34,015 bases of DNA from positions 1-34,015 of the forward strand of contig DATKCN010000287.1 in assembly GCA_035513175.1 (NCBI GenBank), given 5' to 3'. Below the pieces are notes generated by a model. That model saw only the letters and a list, made by a program, of their open reading frames with translations. It did no database searches and was not told where the DNA came from. Each line of letters opens with the position of its first letter. The first letter of the stretch is position 1. Made by a program: the position numbers and the translations under genes. Below, piece by piece: positions 7,946 to 16,115 of this stretch. This stretch comes from DATKCN01 sp035513175 (GTDB lineage Bacteria > Chloroflexota > Chloroflexia > Thermomicrobiales > CFX8).

Positions 7946-9232
7946 ATGCCCATCGATTGTTCGCGGGAATATGCCGAAAAGCTGTCTCGAGAGGACCCGC
8001 TCGGACACTTTCGTGACCGCTTCTATGTGCAGCCCGGCACGCATTACATGGACGGCAACTCGCTGGGTCTGCTGTCACGCGACGCGGAGCAGGCGCTGCT
8101 TGACACGATCGGCTCCTGGAAAACGCAGGGCATCGATGGCTGGATGCGTGCCGACCCACCCTGGTTCTTCATGGGCGAACAGCTCGGCGCACGGCAGGCG
8201 GCCCTGTTCGGCGCGCAATCAGACGAGATCGTCGTCGCCGGAACGACCACGGTAAATCTCCACGCTCTCGTCGCCACATTCTATCGCCCGGTCGGCGCGC
8301 GGGCGAAGATCGTCGCCACGGAGCTCGATTTTCCATCCGACGTGTACGCCCTGCAGGCGCACATTTCCCGGAGCGGCGGCGATCCCGCCTCGGACCTTGT
8401 CAAGATTCACAGCCGCGACGGCAGGATAATCGAGGAAGACGACATCATCGCGGCCATGACGAGCGATGTCGCGCTGGTCGTATTGCCAAGCGTGCTTTAT
8501 CGCAGCGGGCAGTTGCTCGATATGCAACGCCTGACTGCCGAAGCGAACGCGCGTGGAATCCCGATTGGTTTTGATTGCGCTCACTCGGCAGGTGTCATCC
8601 CGCATGCGTTCTCCGCATGGGGCGTGGACTTTGCGCTCTGGTGCAATTACAAGTACCTCAATTCCGGGCCCGGAAGCGTCGGCGGGCTGTATGTCAATCG
8701 CAAGCATTTCGGCGCCGTGCCAAAGCTGCCAGGTTGGTGGGGGTATCAAAAAGAGCGCCAGTTCGACATGCTGCACGAATTCGAACCCGCCCATGGGGCC
8801 GGCGCCTGGCAGATCAGCACCATTAATGTTTTGAGCGCCGCCCCGATTGTCGGGTCGCTCAACATCGTGGACGAAGCGGGCATCGAGCGTATCCGCGCCA
8901 AGTCGCTTGCTCTCACCGACTATCTCATCGCGCTGGTCGAGGCCGGGGGCTTGACGGACGTACGCTACGGCTACCGTATCGGGACGCCGTTGGAGCACGC
9001 GCGACGCGGCGGACACGTCGCGCTTGAGCACGCCAACGGACCTCAGATTGCCCGCGCGCTCAAGGCCCGTGGCGTCGTGCCCGACTTCAGGCCGCCTAAC
9101 GTCGTCCGTCTCGCTCCCGTCCCACTCTATTCGTCGTTCGTTGATGTCTGGGAGACGGTGCGCCACTTGCGCGAGATAGTCGACACGGGCGAGTTCCATG
9201 CGCTAGCTGATGTCCGTGAGGTCGTCGCCTGA
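7946..9232 (+). CDS. kynU: Kynureninase
   Basis: The enzyme hydrolyses kynurenine or 3-hydroxykynurenine to (3-hydroxy)anthranilate and alanine using PLP. The 428-residue product has the family's landmarks: YMDGNSLGLL near the N-terminus, the PLP-contacting FDCAHSAG (Asp210, His213), the Schiff-base lysine Lys236 in NYKYLNSGPGSVGG, and WWGYQKERQFDM, which matches the usual WWGH-x-x-x-x-FDM. A GTG start at 7892 would add 18 residues; ATG 7946 is preferred because AAGGA lies 7 bases upstream. No tryptophan dioxygenase or kynurenine formamidase lies in the window, so its pathway partners are elsewhere. A [2Fe-2S] ferredoxin follows 76 bases downstream. Confidence 0.93.
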   Translation: MPIDCSREYAEKLSREDPLGHFRDRFYVQPGTHYMDGNSLGLLSRDAEQALLDTIGSWKTQGIDGWMRADPPWFFMGEQLGARQAALFGAQSDEIVVAGTTTVNLHALVATFYRPVGARAKIVATELDFPSDVYALQAHISRSGGDPASDLVKIHSRDGRIIEEDDIIAAMTSDVALVVLPSVLYRSGQLLDMQRLTAEANARGIPIGFDCAHSAGVIPHAFSAWGVDFALWCNYKYLNSGPGSVGGLYVNRKHFGAVPKLPGWWGYQKERQFDMLHEFEPAHGAGAWQISTINVLSAAPIVGSLNIVDEAGIERIRAKSLALTDYLIALVEAGGLTDVRYGYRIGTPLEHARRGGHVALEHANGPQIARALKARGVVPDFRPPNVVRLAPVPLYSSFVDVWETVRHLREIVDTGEFHALADVREVVA

Positions 9233-9308
9233 CCGCGAGGAGCGGTTCGGGTAGATACGTGCAGTGGGTGGTCCGGCCCTTCCGGATCAGGCAGCGAGAG
9301 GTTGGCTC

Positions 9309-9659
9309 ATGCCAAAGATCGAGGCAGCAGGCATTACGACGTTCGAGACGAAACCCGGACGCCGGCTCGTGCTGGAGTTGGAAGACCACGGAGTTGACAT
9401 TCTGCACCGGTGCGGCGGGTTGTCGAAGTGCACCACCTGCCGGGTCGTGGTCCTGGAAGGCAACCCCGGCGTCATGACCGAACGGGAGCGCGAGCGCCTC
9501 GAACGCGAAGATCAGCTTGCTCCGGACACCCGGCTATCGTGCCAGATATTGTGCGACACCGATCTGAAAGTTCAAGTTCTCCGTCGCTTCAGCGAATCTG
9601 GATTGAGCGATCCCGGGCCGCGCCCCCACGAGGACATCGACTCTGAGGTACACGCGTAA
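9309..9659 (+). CDS. Plant-type [2Fe-2S] ferredoxin
   Basis: The 116-residue soluble protein has the plant-type ferredoxin cluster motif Cys-x5-Cys-x2-Cys in HRCGGLSKCTTCR, with the fourth ligand in LSCQILC. It should carry electrons to an oxygenase or reductase; the partner is not in the window. The tail after the fourth cysteine is acidic and proline-rich and probably flexible. ATG 9309 has GAGAGG seven bases upstream and is preferred over a longer frame from 9264. It follows kynU on the same strand, so co-transcription is possible. A weak stem (CGCCGC/GCGGCG) lies after the gene near 9680-9700. Confidence 0.88.
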   Translation: MPKIEAAGITTFETKPGRRLVLELEDHGVDILHRCGGLSKCTTCRVVVLEGNPGVMTERERERLEREDQLAPDTRLSCQILCDTDLKVQVLRRFSESGLSDPGPRPHEDIDSEVHA

Positions 9660-9742
9660 GTACTCATCGGTTGGAAGGCGCCGCGCAGACATGCGGCGGC
9701 TGAATGCCGTCGCTGCCGTGTGTGTGGAGCGTTCAATCTCTG

Positions 9743-9758
9743 AGCCGATTCATCGGCT
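9743..9758. repeat. Short inverted repeat upstream of metal transporter promoter
   Basis: AGCCGA and TCGGCT form a perfect 6-bp inverted repeat with a 4-base spacer, five bases upstream of the -35 element. It could be an upstream operator half of the regulatory region or chance; nothing else supports a function. Confidence 0.3.
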
Positions 9759-9762
9759 AATC

Positions 9763-9791
9763 TTGACATTAGTCTCACCTAATACTATCCT
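9763..9791 (+). promoter_or_regulatory. Promoter with DtxR/MntR-like operator for the metal importer
   Basis: TTGACA (9763-9768) and TATCCT (9786-9791) have a 17-base spacer. Inside the spacer ATTAG (9768-9772) and CTAAT (9779-9783) form an inverted repeat with 6 bases between. DtxR-family metal repressors bind palindromes with TTAGG..CCTAA half-sites, and a site between -35 and -10 would block polymerase. The region is clearly AT-richer than its surroundings. Repression by Mn or Fe through a DtxR/MntR protein is the inference; no such stand-alone regulator gene is in the window. Confidence 0.6.
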
Positions 9792-9855
9792 CAGATCTGA
9801 TGGCAAGCCGATTGCCCGCCGTCGTTTCGTGGAAGAGTAAGTTGGGACAGAAGCT

Positions 9856-10794
9856 ATGAACAGGCACGTTGCGCTCTTGCTGACCGGCATGGTGCTGGTG
9901 CTCGTCGCTGCATGTGGCGATGACGAAAACAGCGCCGACGCGATCGGCTCGCGGCCGATTAAGGTCGTCGCGACGACAGGCATGATCGGCGATACGGTGG
10001 CCAACGTCGGTGGCGAACGCGTTGACGTTGAGTCGTTGATGGGTCCTGGTGTCGATCCTCACCTGTACCAGGCGAGCGCGAGCGACGTAAACCGCCTCGA
10101 CGACGCCGACATTATCTTCTACAACGGCCTGGAGCTTGAGGGTCGGATGACTGACATCTTCGTGCGTCTCGCGTCCTCACGGCCAACAGTGGCTGTAGCC
10201 GGCGATGTCGATCCCACTCTGCTCCGCGAGCCACCAGAATTTGAAGGCAAGTACGATCCACACGTCTGGTTCGATGTGACGCTGTGGGTCCACGTGACCC
10301 GTACGATCGAGCGTGAGCTGAGCGAACTCGATCCCGGGAGCGCCGATCTGTACAAAGAAAACGCCGACGCCTATGTCGCTCAGCTCGAAGAGCTCGACGC
10401 CTGGGTTGCCTCAGAGATCCAGAGGATTCCGGAGCAGACGAGAGTGCTCGTCACCGCGCACGACGCGTTCGGCTATTTCGGCGCACGTTACGGCATGGAG
10501 GTCGAAGGCTTGCAGGGCATCAGCACTGCCTCGGAAGCCGGGGCGGCAGATGTCCAGGATCTCGCGAGAATGATCGCTGACCGGGGCATCGTCGCCATTT
10601 TCGTCGAGACAAGCGTCCCCCAGGCGACGATCGAAGCTGTCCAGGCGGCCGTGCGCGCCCATGGAGGGGAAGTCGAGATCGGCGGTGAGCTGTACTCAGA
10701 CGCTATGGGTTCGGAGGGCACACCGGGGGGGACGTACATCGGTATGATTCGTCACAACGTCGAGACGATTGTTACCGCGCTGGCAGGGCCGTGA
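9856..10794 (+). CDS. Metal-ion ABC transporter substrate-binding lipoprotein (TroA/MntA-like)
   Basis: A signal peptide ends in the lipobox LVAAC, so Cys20 should be lipidated and the protein anchored outside the membrane. It belongs to the cluster A-I binding proteins for Mn, Zn or Fe. Likely metal ligands are His69 (GVDPHLYQ), His136 (YDPHVWFD), His202 (VTAHDAFGYFG) and Asp282 (LYSDAMG), a His3-Asp set as in TroA. The His-rich loop usual in zinc-specific ZnuA is absent, which leans towards Mn/Fe or broad specificity, but the metal cannot be decided. Its stop overlaps the ATPase GTG start by four bases. It is the first gene of a four-gene operon behind a promoter with a DtxR-like operator. 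Confidence 0.92.
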   Translation: MNRHVALLLTGMVLVLVAACGDDENSADAIGSRPIKVVATTGMIGDTVANVGGERVDVESLMGPGVDPHLYQASASDVNRLDDADIIFYNGLELEGRMTDIFVRLASSRPTVAVAGDVDPTLLREPPEFEGKYDPHVWFDVTLWVHVTRTIERELSELDPGSADLYKENADAYVAQLEELDAWVASEIQRIPEQTRVLVTAHDAFGYFGARYGMEVEGLQGISTASEAGAADVQDLARMIADRGIVAIFVETSVPQATIEAVQAAVRAHGGEVEIGGELYSDAMGSEGTPGGTYIGMIRHNVETIVTALAGP

Positions 10795-11615
10795 AAGACG
10801 CAACCCAATCGTCACCCGACAAGCCGCTCCCGCCCGGCGACCCCGTTACCGTCCGGGACCTGACCGTCGCCTATCGTGACGCTCCAGTGTTGTGGGACAT
10901 TGACCTGACCGTCCCCGAGGGTCGGCTCGTCGCCATCGTCGGACCAAACGGGGCTGGCAAGTCGACGCTCATCAAGGCCATCCTCAATCTCGTCCCGGCG
11001 ACCAGCGGCACGATATCGATCTACGGTAAGCCGTATGCCGCTCAGCGACATCTCGTGGGATATGTCCCTCAGCGCGGCAGCGTCGACTGGGACTTCCCGA
11101 CCAACGCGCTCGATGTCGTTCAGATGGGCCTCTACGGACAGATCGGCTGGATCAGACGCCCCGGCAGCCGCGAACGGCGCATCGCTCTTGAATGCCTCGA
11201 CAAGGTAGGCATGGTTGACTACGCGTCGCGCCAGATCAGCCAGCTTTCCGGAGGGCAGCAGCAACGCGTGTTCCTCGCGCGCGCGCTCGCGCAGGACGCC
11301 CAGATATATTTCATGGATGAGCCCTTCGCCGGGGTCGACGCGACGACGGAGAAGGCAATCATCGACGTGCTCCGGGAGTTACGCGCGCGGAACCGCACGC
11401 TCGTCGTCGTCCACCATGACCTTGAGACCGTCCGGGAGTACTTCGACTGGCTCGTGCTGCTGAACGTGCGCGTCGTGGCAAGCGGTCCCGTCGAGGAAAC
11501 CTTCACGCTCGAAAACATGCAGGCGGCCTACGGCGGCCGGATCGCGTTCTTCTCCGGCTTCCATGCCCCAGCCATCGTTGGAAGCTCAACCGGCAGCCGG
11601 GCGTTGGGAGACTGA
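10791..11615 (+). CDS. Metal-ion ABC transporter ATPase
   Basis: This is the 274-residue nucleotide-binding subunit of the importer. Walker A is GPNGAGKS, the Q-loop is YVPQRGSVDWDFP (typical of the Mn/Zn ATPases), the signature is LSGGQQQR, Walker B is IYFMDEP, and the H-loop is VVHHD. The GTG start overlaps the previous stop (GTGA), and the next gene begins five bases after its stop, so the operon is tight. It drives uptake through the two permease subunits that follow. Confidence 0.94.
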   Translation: MKDATQSSPDKPLPPGDPVTVRDLTVAYRDAPVLWDIDLTVPEGRLVAIVGPNGAGKSTLIKAILNLVPATSGTISIYGKPYAAQRHLVGYVPQRGSVDWDFPTNALDVVQMGLYGQIGWIRRPGSRERRIALECLDKVGMVDYASRQISQLSGGQQQRVFLARALAQDAQIYFMDEPFAGVDATTEKAIIDVLRELRARNRTLVVVHHDLETVREYFDWLVLLNVRVVASGPVEETFTLENMQAAYGGRIAFFSGFHAPAIVGSSTGSRALGD

Positions 11616-11620
11616 CACTC

Positions 11621-12538
11621 GTGCCTGACATCTTCAGGGACGTGATCTTCGACTATACGCTGCGCAACGTGGCGCTCGGCTCCGCCCTGCTCGGGCTCGT
11701 CGGAGGCGTTCTCGGCACGTTCGCGGTGCTTCGCCGCCAGGGGCTGCTGGGCGACGCGCTCGCGCACGCCGCGTTGCCGGGCATCGCGCTGGCCTTCATG
11801 TTAACTGGCTCCAAGGCCCCAATCGTTCTGATGGTCGGAGCCGCCGTCACAGGCTGGCTCGGAACGCTCGCGATCATCCGCATCGTTGGCGACACGCGCT
11901 TGAGCGAGGACGCCGCCCTTGGCATCGTGCTGACCGTGTTTTTCGGACTCGGCATCGTGTTCTTGACACATATCCAGCACTCCGGCGACGCCAGCCAGGC
12001 CGGGCTTAATCGCTACCTGTTCGGCCAGGCCGCAACGCTCGTCCAGGAGAACGTCGTCACAATGGCGGTGAGTGGCGCAGTCGCGCTGAGCATCGTCGCC
12101 CTCCTGTTCAAGGAGTTCAAGATATTCTCCTTTGACCCTGAGTTCGCCGCCAGCATCGGTTACCCCGTTGGACGTCTCAACGTCCTCCTGACATCACTGA
12201 TCGTCGCCGCCGTCGTCATCGGGCTGCAAACCGTGGGCGTCGTGCTCATGGCGGCGATGTTGATCGCCCCGGCCGCCGCCGCCCGCCAGTGGACGAACCG
12301 GCTCGGATCGATGGCCGCGCTATCCGCCTTCTTCGGCGCCGCATCCGGCGTGGCTGGCGCCATGATCTCGGTCTCAGCGAGTCGTCTCCCGACCGGACCG
12401 ATGGTGATCCTCGCCGCGACCGCCATCGTCGTCGTCTCGATTCTGTTCGCGCCGGAGCGCGGCATCGTTTGGGACAGCCTGCGCCGCCGTCGTCTGCGCC
12501 GTGAGCTGTTCCGCGCCGATCGAACGGCCCCCGCATGA
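11621..12538 (+). CDS. Metal-ion ABC transporter permease 1
   Basis: This is a 305-residue polytopic ABC-3 family permease with about eight hydrophobic helices. The family stretch GLLGDALAHAALPGIALAF, which contacts the ATPase, is present, as are FKEFKIFSFDPEFA and GLQTVGVVLMAAMLIAPAAAA. It starts with GTG 11621 and overlaps the second permease by four bases (ATGA). Paired, non-identical permeases after one ATPase are the TroCD arrangement. Confidence 0.93.
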   Translation: MPDIFRDVIFDYTLRNVALGSALLGLVGGVLGTFAVLRRQGLLGDALAHAALPGIALAFMLTGSKAPIVLMVGAAVTGWLGTLAIIRIVGDTRLSEDAALGIVLTVFFGLGIVFLTHIQHSGDASQAGLNRYLFGQAATLVQENVVTMAVSGAVALSIVALLFKEFKIFSFDPEFAASIGYPVGRLNVLLTSLIVAAVVIGLQTVGVVLMAAMLIAPAAAARQWTNRLGSMAALSAFFGAASGVAGAMISVSASRLPTGPMVILAATAIVVVSILFAPERGIVWDSLRRRRLRRELFRADRTAPA

Positions 12539-13686
12539 GCGCCCAGGCCACGGTGCTGCTGACCGCTGTCTTCGCCGCCCTTGCCTGTTCGCTGGTCGGC
12601 ACATTCCTGATTCTCCGGCGCATGGCGATGATGGCCGACGCCATCAGCCACGCGATCCTGCCCGGCATCGTGCTGGCCTACTTCGTCGCTAACGGCCCGA
12701 ACCTGATCGCCGGTGTCGCCGGGGCCACGCTGGCGGGACTGACGACCGTAGTGCTCGTCGAGTTCCTGGAGCGCACCGGGCTCGTCAAATCGGACGCCGC
12801 CATTGGCATCGTGTTCCCGGCGCTGTTCGCGCTCGGAACCTTCTTTGTGTCGCGCTTCTTTTCTCACGTCCACCTCGATGTCGACGCGGTCCTGTTCGGC
12901 GAGATTGCGTTTGCGCCGTTCGATCGCCTGATCGTCGGCGGCCGCGACCTTGGCTCACAGCCATTGATCGTACTGGCGGTGCTGACCGTCATGAACCTCT
13001 TGCTCGTGACCCTCTTCTACAAGGAGTTCAAGCTCGCGACGTTCGACCCCGGCCTCGCGGCCGCGCTCGGCTTCTCCCCGATCGTCATCCACTACGCGCT
13101 CATGGCGGCCGTCTCCATGACGACCGTTGGCGCATTCGCTGCGGTCGGCGCCATCCTCGTCGTCGCGCTCCTGATCGTTCCCGCCGCCACCGCATATCTA
13201 CTCACCGACCGGCTCGATTTGATGATCCTGTTGAGCGCTGCGTGCGGCGCCGCGTCCGCCGTGCTGGGCTTCTACTCGGCAGTCGCGTTCGACGTGTCGA
13301 TCAGCGGGATGATGGCGGTGTCTGCGGGAATACTGTTTACGCTCGCGGCGCTGCTGTCGCCTTCACATGGCCTGGTGGCGCGCACACTCCAACGTCGCGG
13401 GCTCCGCGAGCAATTCGCGATCGAGCTGTTGACGCTTCACCTGCACCACCACGAAACCGCATCGGAGCGCTCCACCGCGCTGGCTGGCGAGCTGAACTGG
13501 GACTCGTCGTGGCTGAACCGAGTCACCCAGCGTGGCGTCGAACGCGGCTGGCTGTGGACAGATGAAACCGACGTGGGGCTAACGCCGCAGGGCCGCGAGG
13601 CTGCGCGACAGCACTCCATGTCAATCGATCAGATGAGCAAGATTGCGCCTCCAGCCCCGGCCCACCCCACTATCACCCCCGCGTGA
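12535..13686 (+). CDS. Metal-ion ABC transporter permease 2 with winged-helix-like tail
   Basis: This is the second ABC-3 permease, with MADAISHAILPGIVLAYF and FKLATFDPGLAAALGFSP landmarks. The membrane part ends near residue 275 (SPSHGLVART). About 80 further residues are soluble: a helical region with LLTLHLHHHET, then a helix-turn-helix-like stretch (ALAGELNWDSSWLNRVTQRG), then VERGWLWTDETDVGLTPQGREAA. The last part matches the wing and end of DtxR/MarR-like winged-helix domains (..GL...LTPxGRxxA). So the protein is 383 residues, about 100 longer than a plain permease. The tail could sense metal or couple transport to regulation; DNA binding by a membrane-tethered domain is only inferred. 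It is the last gene of the importer operon. Confidence 0.88.
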   Translation: MSAQATVLLTAVFAALACSLVGTFLILRRMAMMADAISHAILPGIVLAYFVANGPNLIAGVAGATLAGLTTVVLVEFLERTGLVKSDAAIGIVFPALFALGTFFVSRFFSHVHLDVDAVLFGEIAFAPFDRLIVGGRDLGSQPLIVLAVLTVMNLLLVTLFYKEFKLATFDPGLAAALGFSPIVIHYALMAAVSMTTVGAFAAVGAILVVALLIVPAATAYLLTDRLDLMILLSAACGAASAVLGFYSAVAFDVSISGMMAVSAGILFTLAALLSPSHGLVARTLQRRGLREQFAIELLTLHLHHHETASERSTALAGELNWDSSWLNRVTQRGVERGWLWTDETDVGLTPQGREAARQHSMSIDQMSKIAPPAPAHPTITPA

Positions 13687-13786
13687 GGCCAGCGCCCTGA
13701 CCATAACCAAACATCCGGCGCCGTGCTATCCTCGACGAACGATACATACGATCCGTGTTTCCACGAGGAAGGACGTTGAAAGCTCG

Positions 13787-15142
13787 ATGGTCACCACGAC
13801 ATACGACACGGCGACACTGGCTCAGCTGGACATCGACCATATGCTGCACCCGGTTACGAACCTGCATCAACATGCGAAGACCGGACCGCTCGTCCTGACG
13901 CGCGGCGAAGGCAGCAGGATCTGGGACTCGGACGGTAAGCGGTACATCGACGGCTTCGCGGGGCTGTGGAACGTAAACGTCGGACACGGCCGCGCGGCGC
14001 TGGCGGACGCCGCCAGCGATCAGATCAATACGCTGGCGTTCGCGCCCACGTTCTTTGGGCTTGCGACTCCGCCCGCGATTCAGCTCGCCGCGAAGCTTGC
14101 GACAATGTATCCCGGCAGCGTCAATCACTTTCAGTTCACGTCGGGTGGCGCCGAATCCAACGAGACCGCCATCAAGATCGCCCGCTACTTCTGGTCGATC
14201 CAGGGCAAGCCGGACAAGGTCAAGATTCTGTCACGTATGCAGGGTTATCACGGCATCGCCATGGGCGCGCTCTCGGCAACCGGTATCCCAGCCTACTGGC
14301 AGCATTTCGGGCCTCGTCCGGGTGGCTTCATCCATCTTGCCGCCCCATACGCGTATCGAAACGCCGACGGTCCGGACGAGGATGCCTTCGTCGACTCGCT
14401 CGTCGCTGAGCTGGAACAGACGCTCGCGAGCGAAGGAGCCGGAACGATCGCCGCCATGATCGGCGAGCCCGTGCAGGGCGCCGGCGGCGTTGTCGTGCCG
14501 CCAGAGTCGTACTGGGGTCGTGTTGCGGACGTCCTGAAAGCCAACGACGTCCTGCTGATTGCCGACGAGGTCATCACCGGTTTCGGCCGCACCGGCACGA
14601 TGTTCGGCGTTCAGCAATACGAGATCGAGCCGGACATCGTTTCGATCGCAAAGGGCATCACGTCGGGCTATGTTCCGCTTGGCGCGGTGGGCATCAGCGA
14701 CCGCATTTACGAGCAGATGATCGAGCCGGATCACATGTTCATGCATGGTTTCACCTACTCTGGACACCCCGTCGCGTGCGCCGTCGCGCTGGCCAACATT
14801 GAGATCATCGAGCAGGAGGATCTGCCATCGAACGCAGGCGAGCAGGGCGCCTACCTGCTCGACCGGCTGCGTGAGCTTCTACCGCATCAGAATGTAGGCG
14901 AGGTCCGGGGCAAGGGCCTCATGATGATCGTCGAAGTGGTTGACAACAAGGACACCAAAGCCAAGTTCGATCCCACTCTCAACATCGGCGGCAAGTTGCA
15001 GGCCGCGACCCGCGAGCGAGGACTGATCGTGCGGTGTTCGAACGACGGCATCGCCATCGCGCCGCCGCTCATCCTGACACGCGCCGAAGCAGATCAGATC
15101 TCGAACGCCATCCAAGGGGCAATCGTCGACGTGCTCGGGTAG
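13787..15142 (+). CDS. Class III PLP-dependent aminotransferase (omega-amino acid:pyruvate type)
   Basis: The 451-residue enzyme transfers amino groups from an omega-amino compound to a keto acid. Visible landmarks are GFAGLWNVNVGHGR, FTSGGAESNETAIKIAR (phosphate binding), YHGIAMGALSATG, IGEPVQGAGGVVVPP, the PLP-pyridine Asp260 in LIADEVITGFGRTG, and the Schiff-base Lys289 in SIAKGITSGYVPLGA. It is closest in look to beta-alanine/taurine/putrescine:pyruvate transaminases; the amino donor cannot be fixed from sequence alone. The reading frame is open upstream, but ATG 13787 is the natural start, with a GAGGAAGG site 14-20 bases before it and homology beginning soon after. It converges on the aquaporin gene across a terminator. 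Confidence 0.9.
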   Translation: MVTTTYDTATLAQLDIDHMLHPVTNLHQHAKTGPLVLTRGEGSRIWDSDGKRYIDGFAGLWNVNVGHGRAALADAASDQINTLAFAPTFFGLATPPAIQLAAKLATMYPGSVNHFQFTSGGAESNETAIKIARYFWSIQGKPDKVKILSRMQGYHGIAMGALSATGIPAYWQHFGPRPGGFIHLAAPYAYRNADGPDEDAFVDSLVAELEQTLASEGAGTIAAMIGEPVQGAGGVVVPPESYWGRVADVLKANDVLLIADEVITGFGRTGTMFGVQQYEIEPDIVSIAKGITSGYVPLGAVGISDRIYEQMIEPDHMFMHGFTYSGHPVACAVALANIEIIEQEDLPSNAGEQGAYLLDRLRELLPHQNVGEVRGKGLMMIVEVVDNKDTKAKFDPTLNIGGKLQAATRERGLIVRCSNDGIAIAPPLILTRAEADQISNAIQGAIVDVLG

Positions 15143-15162
15143 CGTCCTTCGCAACAGTAGAC

Positions 15163-15196
15163 GAGAGGAAGGGTGTACACGGGACCCCTTCCTTTC
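15163..15196. terminator. Bidirectional terminator between aminotransferase and aquaporin
   Basis: GAGAGGAAGGG (15163-15173) pairs with CCCTTCCTTTC (15186-15196), an 11-bp stem with one G-T pair and a 12-base loop. A T-rich tail (GTTCTC) follows on the plus strand. It lies between two convergent genes and can serve both. Confidence 0.75.
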
Positions 15197-15217
15197 GTTC
15201 TCAACGTGCAGCAGTGA

Positions 15218-15994
15218 TTACCGGCGGCGTCTTCGCTCGGATCGAGGCGTCTCGCGCTGCGCCGTCGTCGGCTCGATCTCGACCCGCCCGGCCTCTGGCG
15301 TTATCGTCCCCGGCTGCAGAAGGTGATGGTAGAGCAGCGCCGCGCCAACGGCCCCGGCAACAGGTCCGACCCAGTAGACCCAGAAGTTGGTCCAATCACC
15401 CTGCACGAGCGCCGGTCCGAACGAGCGAGATGGGTTGACTGCCCCTCCCGTGACGGCTCCGAACGCCAGTATGTCTATCGTAATGATTAGACCAATGACC
15501 AGCGGCGCGATCTCTTTCGCCCCCCGCTTGTCGACGGCTGTCCCAAACACCGCGAACATCAGGAAGAACGTCCCAATCGCTTCGGCCAGGATGCCCGCCC
15601 CGACGCTGAAACCTGGGGCGATCGCGGGCACGCCAAGATTCACAGCGTCGATGTCAGAACCGAAGAACACCGCTTTCAACGCCAGCGCGGCAACGGTTGC
15701 GCCCGCCAGCTGAGCTACCACGTACACCCCTGCCCGGTTTACTGGCAATCTTCCGGTGACAAGTAGGCCAATCGTCAACGCCGGGTTGTAGACGCCGCCC
15801 GAGATGTGCCCCGCGCTCGCAACCAGCAAGCCAATCGCGAGTCCGTGGGCCAGCGCGATCGCAATCAGGTTCTCGCCCGCGGTCGAGATGATCGCTCCGA
15901 CGCCAATGAACACCAGCGCGAACGGTCCGATGAACTCGACGACTGCTTGACGGAGCAGCTCGCGCTCATCGCCCGCGTTCCTCTTTTTCGACAC
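15218..15994 (-). CDS. Aquaporin / MIP family channel
   Basis: This is a 258-residue six-helix MIP channel. The first pore motif is intact (SGGVYNPALT). The second reads GGAVNPSRS, so the usual NPA is NPS, a variation seen in part of the family. VVEFIGPFALVFIGVGAI starts the first helix and AEAIGTFFLMFAVFGTAV the fourth. The arginine after the second motif, normally part of the selectivity filter, is present. GTG 15994 is preferred because GGAGGAAGGG lies about 10 bases upstream; a longer frame to 16081 would run into the promoter. The C-terminus ends in a polyarginine tail (SERRRRR). Water or small-solute transport is the family role. Confidence 0.9.
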   Translation of the reverse strand: MSKKRNAGDERELLRQAVVEFIGPFALVFIGVGAIISTAGENLIAIALAHGLAIGLLVASAGHISGGVYNPALTIGLLVTGRLPVNRAGVYVVAQLAGATVAALALKAVFFGSDIDAVNLGVPAIAPGFSVGAGILAEAIGTFFLMFAVFGTAVDKRGAKEIAPLVIGLIITIDILAFGAVTGGAVNPSRSFGPALVQGDWTNFWVYWVGPVAGAVGAALLYHHLLQPGTITPEAGRVEIEPTTAQRETPRSERRRRR

Positions 15995-16017
15995 GCAGCT
16001 CCATCCCTTCCTCCAGG

Positions 16018-16032
16018 CCGCTCCCGGAGCGG
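16018..16032. repeat. Palindrome in the aquaporin leader
   Basis: CCGCTCC and GGAGCGG are perfect 7-bp arms around one base, in the ~60-base leader between the candidate promoter and the aquaporin start. It could be an operator or a leader hairpin; no regulator is identified. Confidence 0.3.
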
Positions 16033-16059
16033 CGTCGTCGTCGGTATCGCGCGGCAAGC

Positions 16060-16088
16060 AGTGTAGTTTGGTCACACTCACCAGACAA
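16060..16088 (-). promoter_or_regulatory. Candidate promoter of the aquaporin gene
   Basis: On the minus strand TTGTCT (16088-16083) and TACACT (16065-16060) are 17 bases apart, in the 121-base gap between the phosphoribosyltransferase stop and the aquaporin start. Each hexamer matches consensus at 4 of 6 bases. Confidence 0.5.
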
Positions 16089-16115
16089 GGGGCGCACGTT
16101 CATCGTGGCTATTGT

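Noticed and set aside
13643..13786. Aminotransferase start inside the permease end
   Set aside because: The frame is merely open upstream; homology and the ATG at 13787 with a GAGGAAGG site before it define the start.
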